A DNA stretch of 64,000 nucleotides from assembly GCF_900114625.1 (NCBI RefSeq), contig NZ_FOZL01000001.1, positions 620,001-684,000 on the forward strand, in the 5' to 3' direction. How positions within the stretch are numbered: position 1 is the first letter of the stretch; each line of letters starts with the position of its first letter. The position numbers and the translations under genes are program-made. The stretch is from Granulicella pectinivorans. GTDB lineage: Bacteria; Acidobacteriota; Terriglobia; Terriglobales; Acidobacteriaceae. The notes beneath the pieces were generated by a model that worked only from the letters and a program-made list of their open reading frames with translations, was not told the DNA's origin and searched no databases. Of this stretch, positions 8,147 through 18,310 are shown piece after piece.

Positions 8147-9256
8147 TTACTTCACCGCTTGTCCGGCAAGGAAGCGGCCGATCGCATCGTTCAGGAAGGC
8201 GCGGTCGGCAGGATTGCTGCCCGCACCCGCAGTATGCCCCCAGAGCGACGGAATGGGAAGCAGCGTGCCCGTCTTCATGAAGCCGCTCTCGTACCGCGCG
8301 TCTTCCAACGGGAAGTAAAGATCCGTCGCCGAGGGCATGTAGAGAAACGGCACCTGGATCGAGGCCAGCGCCTTCTCCGTATCGCCCCCGAAGCCCGGCG
8401 TCATGCCCACGTCGTTCGACTGCCAGGTACGCATCTGGAGGATCAGGTCGTTCGCATCCGCACCGGGGATAAAGCGTTTGTGAAAGCGCTCGACGACCTG
8501 CTCAAAGGTCGTGCCCTTGGGCGTGTTGGTGCGCCACAGCTCCTTGCGCCACCACTCCTGGGAGTAGAGCCATCCGGCCCACACGACGCCAAACGCCTCA
8601 AGCCCCTTGGCGGGAGGTGCCGTGTAGTCGCCACCGTTGAAGGTTGCATCCGCCGTCAGTGCAGTAATCTGCCCATCGAGCCGCACGATTCCGTGGCCGT
8701 AGGTCTTCGCAGTACCCGAGGTCGCGACGATACGATCGGCAAACGTGGGATAGCTGACCGCCCATTGAAATGCCTGCTGCGCCCCCATCGAGAAGCCAAT
8801 GATCGCACGCAGATGCGTCACATGAAGCTGCTCCACCAGAAGCTGATGCACGGCGTTCACGTTATCGCGAATCGTCATCACGGGAAAGCGCGGACCATGG
8901 AACGGTTCCGGCGTATTCGAAGGCGACGACGACCGTCCGTTGCCGAAGAGCTCGGTCGTCACAAGAAAGAGTTTCTTCGTATCGAGCGCCTGATGCGGAG
9001 CCTTGTCCGACTTGATCAGCCACTCATACCCGTGCAGGTCGGCCATATAGTGCGAGGGAAGAAGAATCGCATTGTCGCCCGCGGCATTCAGCGTGCCATA
9101 CGTCCCGAAGACGATGTGTGCCTCGGGCAGTACGACACCATGCTCGGTCTTGAAGTGATGAATGACGAACTCGTGCCGCTCAGGATCTTCAGCACGCACA
9201 GCGGAGACGACGGAAAGCGCAACAAGAGCAACGAGCGCGGTACGGATCAGCTTCAT
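8147..9256 (-). CDS. Secreted alpha/beta hydrolase, homoserine acetyltransferase-like
   Basis: A 369-residue alpha/beta-fold protein resembling MetX-type O-acyltransferases but carrying a signal peptide (MKLIRTALVALVALSVV...RA). It has the nucleophile elbow 'IGFSMGAQQAFQWA', an acid in 'PSATDLYFPLED' and the catalytic His in 'SLWGHTAGAG'. Export argues against a role in methionine synthesis, so it more probably hydrolyses or transfers acyl groups outside the cytoplasm. The start at 9256 has GGAG 8 nt upstream, within the 11 nt separating it from the amidase stop, so it is in an operon with the amidase and M28 peptidase genes. The substrate is unknown. Confidence 0.8.
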   Translation of the reverse strand: MKLIRTALVALVALSVVSAVRAEDPERHEFVIHHFKTEHGVVLPEAHIVFGTYGTLNAAGDNAILLPSHYMADLHGYEWLIKSDKAPHQALDTKKLFLVTTELFGNGRSSSPSNTPEPFHGPRFPVMTIRDNVNAVHQLLVEQLHVTHLRAIIGFSMGAQQAFQWAVSYPTFADRIVATSGTAKTYGHGIVRLDGQITALTADATFNGGDYTAPPAKGLEAFGVVWAGWLYSQEWWRKELWRTNTPKGTTFEQVVERFHKRFIPGADANDLILQMRTWQSNDVGMTPGFGGDTEKALASIQVPFLYMPSATDLYFPLEDARYESGFMKTGTLLPIPSLWGHTAGAGSNPADRAFLNDAIGRFLAGQAVK

Positions 9257-9267
9257 CGAAATCACTC

Positions 9268-10821
9268 CTAACGCAAAGGCGGAAAAGCAACCGGGGGTTG
9301 GCGATGATGGGTGGCCTGCTCATACGCATAGGCATAACGGATCAGCATGGGCTCCGTATAGGCGCGGCCAAGCAAGGTGAGTCCCGCGGGCAGCGTCCCG
9401 TGCGTGAAGCCCATCGGCACCGTGATGGCAGGGAAGCCTGACATGGGCGAGAGTACCTGGTTGTTATCGCCGCCCGAACTCTTCAGGTCGCCGACCTTGC
9501 GCGGGGGATTGCTCCACGTCGGATAAACAATGGCATCCAGATGGTTCGCATCCATGGCGTCCGTCATGGCCTTGCGAAATGCGATCTTCTTCACATCGTG
9601 CCAGGTGTCGGGACACGGATTCGGCTGGCCCGGATGCGCCTCCAGCCCACGTTTGAAGCGGGCCTCGACCGACGGAAGATAGAGGCCCGAGTCGTAGATC
9701 TCCTGCGCGCTGTGGTACTGCGCGTTCGGGGCATGCCGCGCGAGATATGCGTTCAAGTCCGCTTGAAAGTTGCCGCAGCCGATCTTCGCCGTGACTTCCT
9801 CGAAGTTAGGAATATCGAACGGGTCGACGATCTCCGCGCCCTGCGCCTTCAGATCGGCGATCGCCCTCTCGGTCAGCGCCTTGATCTCCGGGTCGCCAGT
9901 CGGCGCATCGACATACCGCCGAAACACCCCGATCCTCGCCCCTTTCAAGCCATGCGGATCGAGCGACTTCGTATAGTCGATCGCCGGCTTACCCTCGATC
10001 CCACGCGTGATCGGATCGGCCGGATCGTACCCGGCGACGACACCCAGCACAACGGCGACATCGGCCACGGTGCGCCCCAGCGGCCCACCCACATCGGCCG
10101 TGATCGAAAGCGGCACGATCCCGTCTCGGCTGGTAAGCCCAAGCGTAGGTCGCATGCCAACCAGATCGTTATGCGATGCAGGACCACGGATCGAGTCGCC
10201 CGTATCGGTTCCGAGGCCCACCTCGGCAAGGCTCGCCGCTACCGAGGCGGCCGTCCCTCCGCTCGATCCCGCCGGAACGCGCGTCAGGTCGTACGGGTTG
10301 CGCGTAATGCCCGCGATCGAGCTCTCGGTCAGCACCGGGCTGAATGCCCACTCCGCCATATTGCTCTTGAACAGCACGATCGCGCCGGCCTCCCGCAGAC
10401 GCTTCACCATGAACGCATCCGTGCTGGGAACAAAGCCCCGCAACGCAAGCGACCCCGCCGTAGTCTGGAGCCCAGCCGTGTCGTAGTTATCCTTCACCAC
10501 CACCGCAATCCCCTGCAGAGGACGAAGCCTGTGCGTCCGCGCAAACTCGCGGTCCAGCTTGTCCGCATCCACCAGCGCCGTAGGGTTCAGTAACACAACA
10601 GTGTTCAGGTGCGTCGTCTGGTCGTACGCCTGAATGCGCTTGCGATACGCCTCAACCAACTGATGACACGTCGTCCGACCCTCGCGGATGGCCCTCTGGG
10701 TCTCGGCGATCGTTGTCTCGGTCACCTCGAAACGCGGCTTTCCCTGGGCGGGAAGTCGCGTTGCAAGCAGAAAGCCCAGCATCAGGCAGATACGAATCCG
10801 TGGGGAAGCCAAGCCGTGCAA
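9268..10821 (-). CDS. Secreted amidase (amidase signature family)
   Basis: A 517-residue amidase-signature enzyme. The Ser-cisSer-Lys catalytic set is visible: Lys in '[12 protein letters not shown]', the Gly/Ser-rich '[14 protein letters not shown]' and the nucleophile Ser in '[13 protein letters not shown]' (the usual GGS is GDS here). The family hydrolyses amides, including N-acyl amino acids and glutamyl or peptide amides. A TTG at 10821 is chosen because GGAG lies 6 nt upstream and it gives a signal peptide ([19 protein letters not shown]). The frame is open further upstream, but only inside the M28 gene and leader. It lies 37 nt downstream of the M28 peptidase, suggesting a shared extracellular peptide or amide degradation role. 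Confidence 0.85.
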   Translation of the reverse strand: MHGLASPRIRICLMLGFLLATRLPAQGKPRFEVTETTIAETQRAIREGRTTCHQLVEAYRKRIQAYDQTTHLNTVVLLNPTALVDADKLDREFARTHRLRPLQGIAVVVKDNYDTAGLQTTAGSLALRGFVPSTDAFMVKRLREAGAIVLFKSNMAEWAFSPVLTESSIAGITRNPYDLTRVPAGSSGGTAASVAASLAEVGLGTDTGDSIRGPASHNDLVGMRPTLGLTSRDGIVPLSITADVGGPLGRTVADVAVVLGVVAGYDPADPITRGIEGKPAIDYTKSLDPHGLKGARIGVFRRYVDAPTGDPEIKALTERAIADLKAQGAEIVDPFDIPNFEEVTAKIGCGNFQADLNAYLARHAPNAQYHSAQEIYDSGLYLPSVEARFKRGLEAHPGQPNPCPDTWHDVKKIAFRKAMTDAMDANHLDAIVYPTWSNPPRKVGDLKSSGGDNNQVLSPMSGFPAITVPMGFTHGTLPAGLTLLGRAYTEPMLIRYAYAYEQATHHRQPPVAFPPLR

Positions 10822-10858
10822 AGGACGCTCCTGAGAACCGGGGATGCCCTCTGGTATA

Positions 10859-12406
10859 TCACGGTTTCGGAGCGTTGGGGCTGGAAGCCAGCCATGCCGG
10901 ACGCGCCGGAGCATTGGCCAGCGCCACCGCAAGCTGCTGGTAGAACCGATTGAACTTCGCGGCCGCAGCCCAGTTGATGGGCGTATTCAGGTCGTCCTGC
11001 GGCTTGTGATAGCGGCGCGTGTACCAGTCGCGATAGATAAACTCCTCCGCGGAACCGGGGTTGTAGCCGAAGATGAAACTCCCGATCGGCACCCCCACCC
11101 GGGAGAAGTTGTAGTTATCTGCGCGCCGGTACAGGTTACGCTCCGGCTCGCGATCCGCTCGCAGCTCGATCCCCATGGACGCGGCAATCCCCCGCGCGGT
11201 GGCTCCAATCGTCGAGTCGTCGATCCCCTCCATCGTCAGAATTTTCAGCGGAAAGATCGGCCGAAGCTGGTCGAGGTTCAGGTCCGCGACGATCTGCCGC
11301 ACCGGTACCGTGGGATGCGCCGTAAACCACGCCGAGCCCAGCAGCCCCTTCTCCTCGCCCGTAAAAATGCAGAACAGGATCGAACGCGCCGGGGGATGAG
11401 CCTTCAGGTCCCTGGCCATCTCCAGCAGCAGCGCGACATAGGCAGCATCGTCCAGCGTGCCGTTGTACACCGAGTCTCCCAGCACGGCTGTGCCATAGCC
11501 GTAGCCGTCCAGATGCGCCGATAGCGCCACATACTCAGGCGCAAGCGCAGGATCGGACCCGGGCAGAATCGCCAGGATATTCGGCGAAGCAATCTCCTTC
11601 GCATACGTCGACAGCCTGATCCGCGCCTCCGTGCCCGGCAGCAGCTTCGGAAGCGGAGCACCCTTGATGCCCGCAGGCAAAATCTCCCATGCATGGGGGT
11701 CTTCGGGAAAGAGGTCTTCCAGGTTCGCCGAGTTCACCCGAATCACCGGAGGAGTCTGGCTAGGAACGACAGCCGTGGTCGCGAGCGTTACCGATTTCGC
11801 ATACGCGGCGGGCCAGTGAAACGGCTCGAGCCCGGTCGGGTTGTCGATCGAAAGAATCGCAACCGCCCCCGACTCCGCCAGAGCCCGCATCCGCCGTGCC
11901 GCAAACGTCGCCCTCTCTGCCGCCGGAAGCCCTGCCGGAATGTTGTTGAAGAAGACGGCGATCTTGTCCTTGAGGTCGAATCCATCGAGCGGTAGCCCAT
12001 ACCCCGTAAAGACCAGCGGAGCAACGGGTAGCCGCATACTCCCGCGCGGCACCATCGTCACCTCGCTCGTGAAGTGGAGCGTTGTGTCCGGCCCCTGCAG
12101 GTGCAGGATGGCGATCGAAGAACCGTCCGGATCGAGCGCGATCTCGCGCATCGGAACGCTCTGGAAGAACGTGCCATTCTCTCCCGCCGGCTTCAGTCCG
12201 GCAGCGGCGAATTTGTCCGCGACATACCGCGCGGCGCGGTCGTAGGCCTCGGAGCCCGTATCGCGACCCTCCATCCGGTCGTTCGAGAGCGCCGTCGTCT
12301 GGGCCCACCATGCGGCGGTCTCCGGCGTGGGATGCTGCTGCGCGGACAGCACCGAAGCTGCCAGCAGAATGGCTGGAACAAAGCCTGAAACAGAGAATGG
12401 ACGCAT
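10859..12406 (-). CDS. M28 family zinc aminopeptidase, secreted
   Basis: A 515-residue exported metallopeptidase. After a signal peptide ([15 protein letters not shown]) comes a PA-like insert (about residues 130-260) and then the M28 catalytic domain: first His in '[10 protein letters not shown]', bridging Asp in '[13 protein letters not shown]', catalytic Glu pair in '[11 protein letters not shown]', Asp in 'NLDQLRPI' and the last His in 'RRYHKPQDD'. The family cleaves N-terminal residues from peptides using two zinc ions. It is the first gene of the minus-strand hydrolase cluster and is divergent from the MFS gene across about 54 nt, which must hold both promoters. No clear Shine-Dalgarno sequence precedes the ATG. 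Confidence 0.88.
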   Translation of the reverse strand: MRPFSVSGFVPAILLAASVLSAQQHPTPETAAWWAQTTALSNDRMEGRDTGSEAYDRAARYVADKFAAAGLKPAGENGTFFQSVPMREIALDPDGSSIAILHLQGPDTTLHFTSEVTMVPRGSMRLPVAPLVFTGYGLPLDGFDLKDKIAVFFNNIPAGLPAAERATFAARRMRALAESGAVAILSIDNPTGLEPFHWPAAYAKSVTLATTAVVPSQTPPVIRVNSANLEDLFPEDPHAWEILPAGIKGAPLPKLLPGTEARIRLSTYAKEIASPNILAILPGSDPALAPEYVALSAHLDGYGYGTAVLGDSVYNGTLDDAAYVALLLEMARDLKAHPPARSILFCIFTGEEKGLLGSAWFTAHPTVPVRQIVADLNLDQLRPIFPLKILTMEGIDDSTIGATARGIAASMGIELRADREPERNLYRRADNYNFSRVGVPIGSFIFGYNPGSAEEFIYRDWYTRRYHKPQDDLNTPINWAAAAKFNRFYQQLAVALANAPARPAWLASSPNAPKP

Positions 12407-12460
12407 CGTTTCGCTAGTGTAGCGCCGGGCGTCCTCGGAAGCGGATAGAATCGGTCACTC

Positions 12461-13714
12461 ATGGCGTCCCTCCTGGAAAAGACATCCGGCAAACGTATCG
12501 GTATCGCGGTCGTCCTCGGCGTAGGCGTCCTGGTCAACTACTTCGACCGCGTCAATCTCTCGGTCGCGCACGATGCGCTCGAACACACCTTCGGCATCTC
12601 CGACGTCACCTTCGGCTGGCTTCTCAGCTCCTACAGTTGGACCTACGCGGCCATGCAGATCCCCTGCGGCTCCCTGCTCGACCGCTTCGGCGTCCGCCGC
12701 GTCATGATCGTCGCGATCCTGCTCTGGGCACTCGCCTCGGGTCTCGCCACCGTCGCCCCCACCATCGTGCTGCTCTTCGCCGCCCGTTTCCTGCTCGGCA
12801 TCGGCGAAGCCCCCACCTTCCCGGCCAACGCGAAGGCCGTCGGCCTGTGGTTTCCGTCGCAGGAACGCGGCGTTCCCACCGCGACCTTCGACGCCGCCGC
12901 CAAGCTCTCCATCGGCCTCGGAACACCCATCCTGGGCCTCATCCTGCTCCGCTACGGCCTGCGCGCCAACTTCGCCACGACAGCCATCCTCAGCCTCGCC
13001 TACGCCGGCCTCTTTGCCTGGGTCTACCGCGACCCCAACCCCACCGAATCCCTTCAGGCCGCGGAGCTCGAAGCCCTGCCTGCAGAAAAGGTCGACTTCG
13101 CCAGCCTTCTCCGCCAACCCAAGGTCTGGGGCGCAGCTCTCGGCTCCGGAGCCTACAACTACTGTTTCTACCTTCTGCTCACCTGGCTTCCGTTTTATCT
13201 CCAGCGCGGCCTCAAGATGACCGCCCACAACGCAGTTCTGTGGTCGGCCGTCCCCTGGCTCGTCGCCGCAGCGGCAGGCTTCGGCATCGGAGGCATGCTT
13301 GTCGACCGCCTCATCAAGCGCGGCGTCGATCCCGACACGGTGCGCCGCTCCGTCCTCATCGGCGGAACTTCCTGCGGGCTCTTCGTCCTCGCGCCGGCGT
13401 TCCTGCACGAGCCCCGTATCGTGCTCCTCTGCCTCACCATCGCGATCAGCGGCCTCGCCGCCGCCTCCCCGGTCGTCTGGACGCTGCCCTCGCTGCTCGC
13501 GCCCCCCGGAGCCACGGGACGCGTCGGCTCGCTGATGAACCTCGCCAACCAGATCGCCGGCATCACCGCTCCCATCATCACCGGCTACATCAGCGGATGG
13601 ACACATTCCTTCGCCGGCGCCTTCCTCCTCGCCTCCATCGTTCTGCTCTGCGGCATCGGCAGCTACATCTTCCTGCTGGGCCGGATCGAACGGATGGAGC
13701 TAGCGATGGCTTAA
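12461..13714 (+). CDS. MFS transporter, anion:cation symporter (ACS) type
   Basis: A 417-residue inner-membrane transporter with 12 predicted hydrophobic segments. Helix 1 ends in 'NYFDRVNLSVA', the ACS-family pattern, followed by the loop motif 'GSLLDRFGVRRVM' between helices 2 and 3. ACS members carry sugar acids, phthalate and other organic anions in with protons or sodium. The actual substrate is unknown. The neighbouring zinc alcohol dehydrogenase and SDR, both of sugar/polyol-oxidation types, would fit uptake of a sugar acid or polyol, but that link is inference. The 3' end converges on the SDR gene with about 100 nt between them. Confidence 0.85.
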   Translation: MASLLEKTSGKRIGIAVVLGVGVLVNYFDRVNLSVAHDALEHTFGISDVTFGWLLSSYSWTYAAMQIPCGSLLDRFGVRRVMIVAILLWALASGLATVAPTIVLLFAARFLLGIGEAPTFPANAKAVGLWFPSQERGVPTATFDAAAKLSIGLGTPILGLILLRYGLRANFATTAILSLAYAGLFAWVYRDPNPTESLQAAELEALPAEKVDFASLLRQPKVWGAALGSGAYNYCFYLLLTWLPFYLQRGLKMTAHNAVLWSAVPWLVAAAAGFGIGGMLVDRLIKRGVDPDTVRRSVLIGGTSCGLFVLAPAFLHEPRIVLLCLTIAISGLAAASPVVWTLPSLLAPPGATGRVGSLMNLANQIAGITAPIITGYISGWTHSFAGAFLLASIVLLCGIGSYIFLLGRIERMELAMA

Positions 13715-13816
13715 TGGAATCCTGACGTTATAGGTTTCCAACCCAGCGTCCATCACCGCCAGAATCAGCGTCTCGGGCCCGCCCGCCCCATCGCAGGAGG
13801 AGGCATAGCCGGGCGA

Positions 13817-14602
13817 TCATGCCTTCGGGCTGGGCAGAGCACGCGTGGCCCCGCCGGAGATGCCTCCATCCACCAGAAGCGTCTGCCCGGTCACGTAGCG
13901 GCTCTCCTCCGATGCGAGGAAGACGACGGGCCCATCGAGATCGTCCGGCCTGCCTGGACGCTTCAGCGGAATACGGTCGCACAGATACTCCACCCACTCC
14001 TGGTTCTCGTACATGATCTTGTTCTGCGCCGTCTTGAACCAGCCCGGGGCCAGACAGTTCACCGTCACACCATCCTTGCCCCAGTCGTCGGCAAGGCTCA
14101 TGGTCAATTGCCGGATGCCGCCGCGGCTGGCACCATACGGCCCAAGTCCCGCGTAACCAGCCACCGCCGTCACGGAGCCGATGTTGATGATCCGCCCATA
14201 CCCGCGCTCGATCATCCCCTTCGCCACCGCCTGCGCCACAAAGAAACTCCCGCGCAGGTTCGTGTCAAGAATCCGGTTCCAGTCGTCCCACGTCACATCG
14301 AGCGCCGGTTTGCGGATATTCATCCCAGCGTTGTTGACCAGGATATCGATCTTCCCGAAGGCCTCTTCCGCCTCCGCTACCGCGGACTTGATCGAAGCTT
14401 CATTCGTCACATCGAGCGACACCGAAACCGTCCGCCGCCCCAGCGCCCTGATCTCCGCCTCAAACGGCTCAAGCGTAGCCTTGTCCCGGCTCGTCAAAAT
14501 CAAATCCGCCCCGGCAGAAGCCAACGCCCGCGCGAAGTACTGCCCCAATCCGCGGCTTGTCCCCGTAACCAGCGCCACCTTACCCGTCAGGTCGAAGATC
14601 AT
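13817..14602 (-). CDS. SDR oxidoreductase with catalytic Lys replaced by Arg
   Basis: A 261-residue classical short-chain dehydrogenase resembling gluconate 5-dehydrogenase / 2-deoxy-D-gluconate 3-dehydrogenase. The Rossmann motif TGTSRGLG is at residues 13-20, NNAG at 90-93, catalytic Ser143 and Tyr156. The YxxxK motif reads Y-G-A-S-R: residue 160 is Arg, encoded by CGC at 14125-14123. That Lys normally binds NAD(P) ribose and lowers the Tyr pKa, so activity may be altered. The C-terminus 'YVTGQTLLVDGGISGG' is typical. It overlaps the upstream alcohol dehydrogenase gene by ATGA, so the two are co-translated and probably act in one polyol or sugar-acid pathway. Confidence 0.82.
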   Translation of the reverse strand: MIFDLTGKVALVTGTSRGLGQYFARALASAGADLILTSRDKATLEPFEAEIRALGRRTVSVSLDVTNEASIKSAVAEAEEAFGKIDILVNNAGMNIRKPALDVTWDDWNRILDTNLRGSFFVAQAVAKGMIERGYGRIINIGSVTAVAGYAGLGPYGASRGGIRQLTMSLADDWGKDGVTVNCLAPGWFKTAQNKIMYENQEWVEYLCDRIPLKRPGRPDDLDGPVVFLASEESRYVTGQTLLVDGGISGGATRALPSPKA

Positions 14603-15651
14603 GCCGTCTCCACCGCGTCCGGAGTCAGGACGATCTTGATGAGGTTCGGCTCCTTCTTATACAGCCGGTCAAACGCCTCCGCCCCCTTTGAGAGCGGCTG
14701 CACATCCGAGATCAGCGGCGTCACATCGATCTGCTTCGACGCCAGCAGCTCGATCGCCCGCGGATACTCTCCCGCCGAGGCAGCCGTGCCCTGCAGCCGG
14801 ATCTCCCGCGTCACCACAAGCTGCAGCGGAAGCTCCACCATCGAAGCAATATTCCCCACCAGCGTAATCGTCCCGCCCTTGCGCGTGGCCTGCACCGCCG
14901 CCTTCACGGTCGCGCCAATCCCCACCGCCTCAAAGACATGGTCGATCCCGCCGGGAACCTTCTCCATCACCACCGCTGGAGCATCCGGCTTTCCCTCCGC
15001 AAGATGAATCGTCGTCGTAGCCCCCGACCGCACCGCGCCTTCCAGACGGCTCGCATCGGGGTCCGCCACAAAGATCTGCGAAGCCCCCGCCACCCGCAGG
15101 GATTGCACCACGAGCGTGCCGATCATTCCCGCACCAAGCACCAGCGCCGTCTCACCCGCCTTGAACTCCGAAACCCGCACCGCATGCAGCGCGACCGATA
15201 CCGCCTCGATCATCGCCGCCTCTTCAAACGGCAGCTCCTCCGGCAGCCGGTACAGAATCCTCTCCGGCACCGAGACAAACTCCGCGAACGCCCCGTGCCG
15301 CCTGTAGTCCACGCACGAAACCCCCACCACCTGGCGGTTGTCGCACAGGTTCACCTGCCCCTTCAGGCAGTACGCGCAATGCCCGCAGTACACGGTCGAA
15401 TCGAACGTAACCCGGTCGCCAGCCTTCCAAAACGTCACGTCGGAGCCGACCGCCGCAATCGTCCCCGCGGCCTCATGCCCCATCACGATCGGCGGAATGC
15501 GCCGCCCGGAAGCCCCGTCGAAACCATGCACGTCCGACCCGCAGATCCCGCACGCTTCCACGCGAATCAGCACTTCATCGGACCCAATCGCCGGCGTGGG
15601 AACGTCGGCCATCTCAAGATTCATATAGGAGGAGAGCAGCAGCGCTTTCAT
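14599..15651 (-). CDS. Zinc-dependent medium-chain alcohol/polyol dehydrogenase
   Basis: A 350-residue MDR dehydrogenase. Catalytic-zinc ligands lie in 'ACGICGSDVHGF' and 'GHEAAG', and the structural-zinc cysteines in 'CGHCAYCLKGQVNLC'. The NAD-binding fold is 'ALVLGAGMIGTLVVQSL', with an acidic 'VADPDASRL' after beta-2 suggesting NAD preference. Relatives include sorbitol, galactitol-1-phosphate and threonine dehydrogenases. The ATG at 15651 gives the family length, with GGAAG upstream; the frame continues 24 codons further without homology. It is the first gene of a two-gene operon with the SDR and is divergent from tex across 93 nt. Confidence 0.87.
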   Translation of the reverse strand: MKALLLSSYMNLEMADVPTPAIGSDEVLIRVEACGICGSDVHGFDGASGRRIPPIVMGHEAAGTIAAVGSDVTFWKAGDRVTFDSTVYCGHCAYCLKGQVNLCDNRQVVGVSCVDYRRHGAFAEFVSVPERILYRLPEELPFEEAAMIEAVSVALHAVRVSEFKAGETALVLGAGMIGTLVVQSLRVAGASQIFVADPDASRLEGAVRSGATTTIHLAEGKPDAPAVVMEKVPGGIDHVFEAVGIGATVKAAVQATRKGGTITLVGNIASMVELPLQLVVTREIRLQGTAASAGEYPRAIELLASKQIDVTPLISDVQPLSKGAEAFDRLYKKEPNLIKIVLTPDAVETA

Positions 15652-15744
15652 GGTCTTCCACTTTATACGATCCCCCCGATACCAGTCGCCCTTCGCCGTC
15701 CTGCCGCTTTTCCTCTGCCCCACCCGCTACGATGGAAGACGAAC

Positions 15745-18039
<2,295 letters not shown>

Positions 18040-18059
18040 GCCGAATCGGGCCCGCATGC

Positions 18060-18115
18060 GGAGCAGCGTACCCGGAGGGGGAGGCTGCTCCATCCACCGT
18101 GCAAAAAAACCGGTG
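18060..18115 (+). terminator. Possible terminator hairpins after tex
   Basis: Perfect arms GGAGCAGC (18060-18067) and GCTGCTCC (18084-18091) are followed by a second small hairpin, CACCG/CGGTG (18095-18099 and 18111-18115), around an A-run. No U-tract follows the first stem on the plus strand, so this is weak evidence. The rest of 18116-18287 shows nothing recognisable; the sequence becomes AT-rich before the next gene. Confidence 0.3.
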
Positions 18116-18287
18116 CAAAGATGTGATCGGCCGTCGCTCGCATTTTTGCAGTGAGAAAACGCAGATTTTTCTAAGGAAACAATCCGCTGTATCTCCAAGT
18201 CCCGTTTTGTGAGATATTGCCCAAAAGCATCGAAGTGGGGCTGCACTTTTTTGTTGAGATCAAAATTCTTGTAATGTCACCCCTTAC

Positions 18288-18306
18288 GAAGCCCATCGGA
18301 GGCTTC
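18288..18306 (+). promoter_or_regulatory. Hairpin overlapping the ribosome binding site of the GGDEF/EAL gene
   Basis: GAAGCC (18288-18293) pairs with GGCTTC (18301-18306). The GGAGG Shine-Dalgarno (18298-18302), 8 nt from the ATG at 18311, lies in the loop and right arm, so folding could limit translation. This is seen in the sequence only; no regulator is implied. Confidence 0.3.
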
Positions 18307-18310
18307 ACGG

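Noticed and set aside
8147..9256. Homoserine O-acetyltransferase (metX)
   Set aside because: The fold is similar but a signal peptide is present and the neighbours are secreted hydrolases, so a biosynthetic name was not used.
14938..15744. N-terminal extension of tex (269 codons upstream of ATG 15745)
   Set aside because: It lies antisense to the alcohol dehydrogenase gene, is Arg/His/Pro-rich, and the Tex family starts at 15745, where there is a good ribosome-binding site.
18116..18287. Possible c-di-GMP riboswitch before the GGDEF/EAL gene
   Set aside because: The position is tempting, but I could not find the conserved core of GEMM-type aptamers; only a short RBS hairpin is visible.
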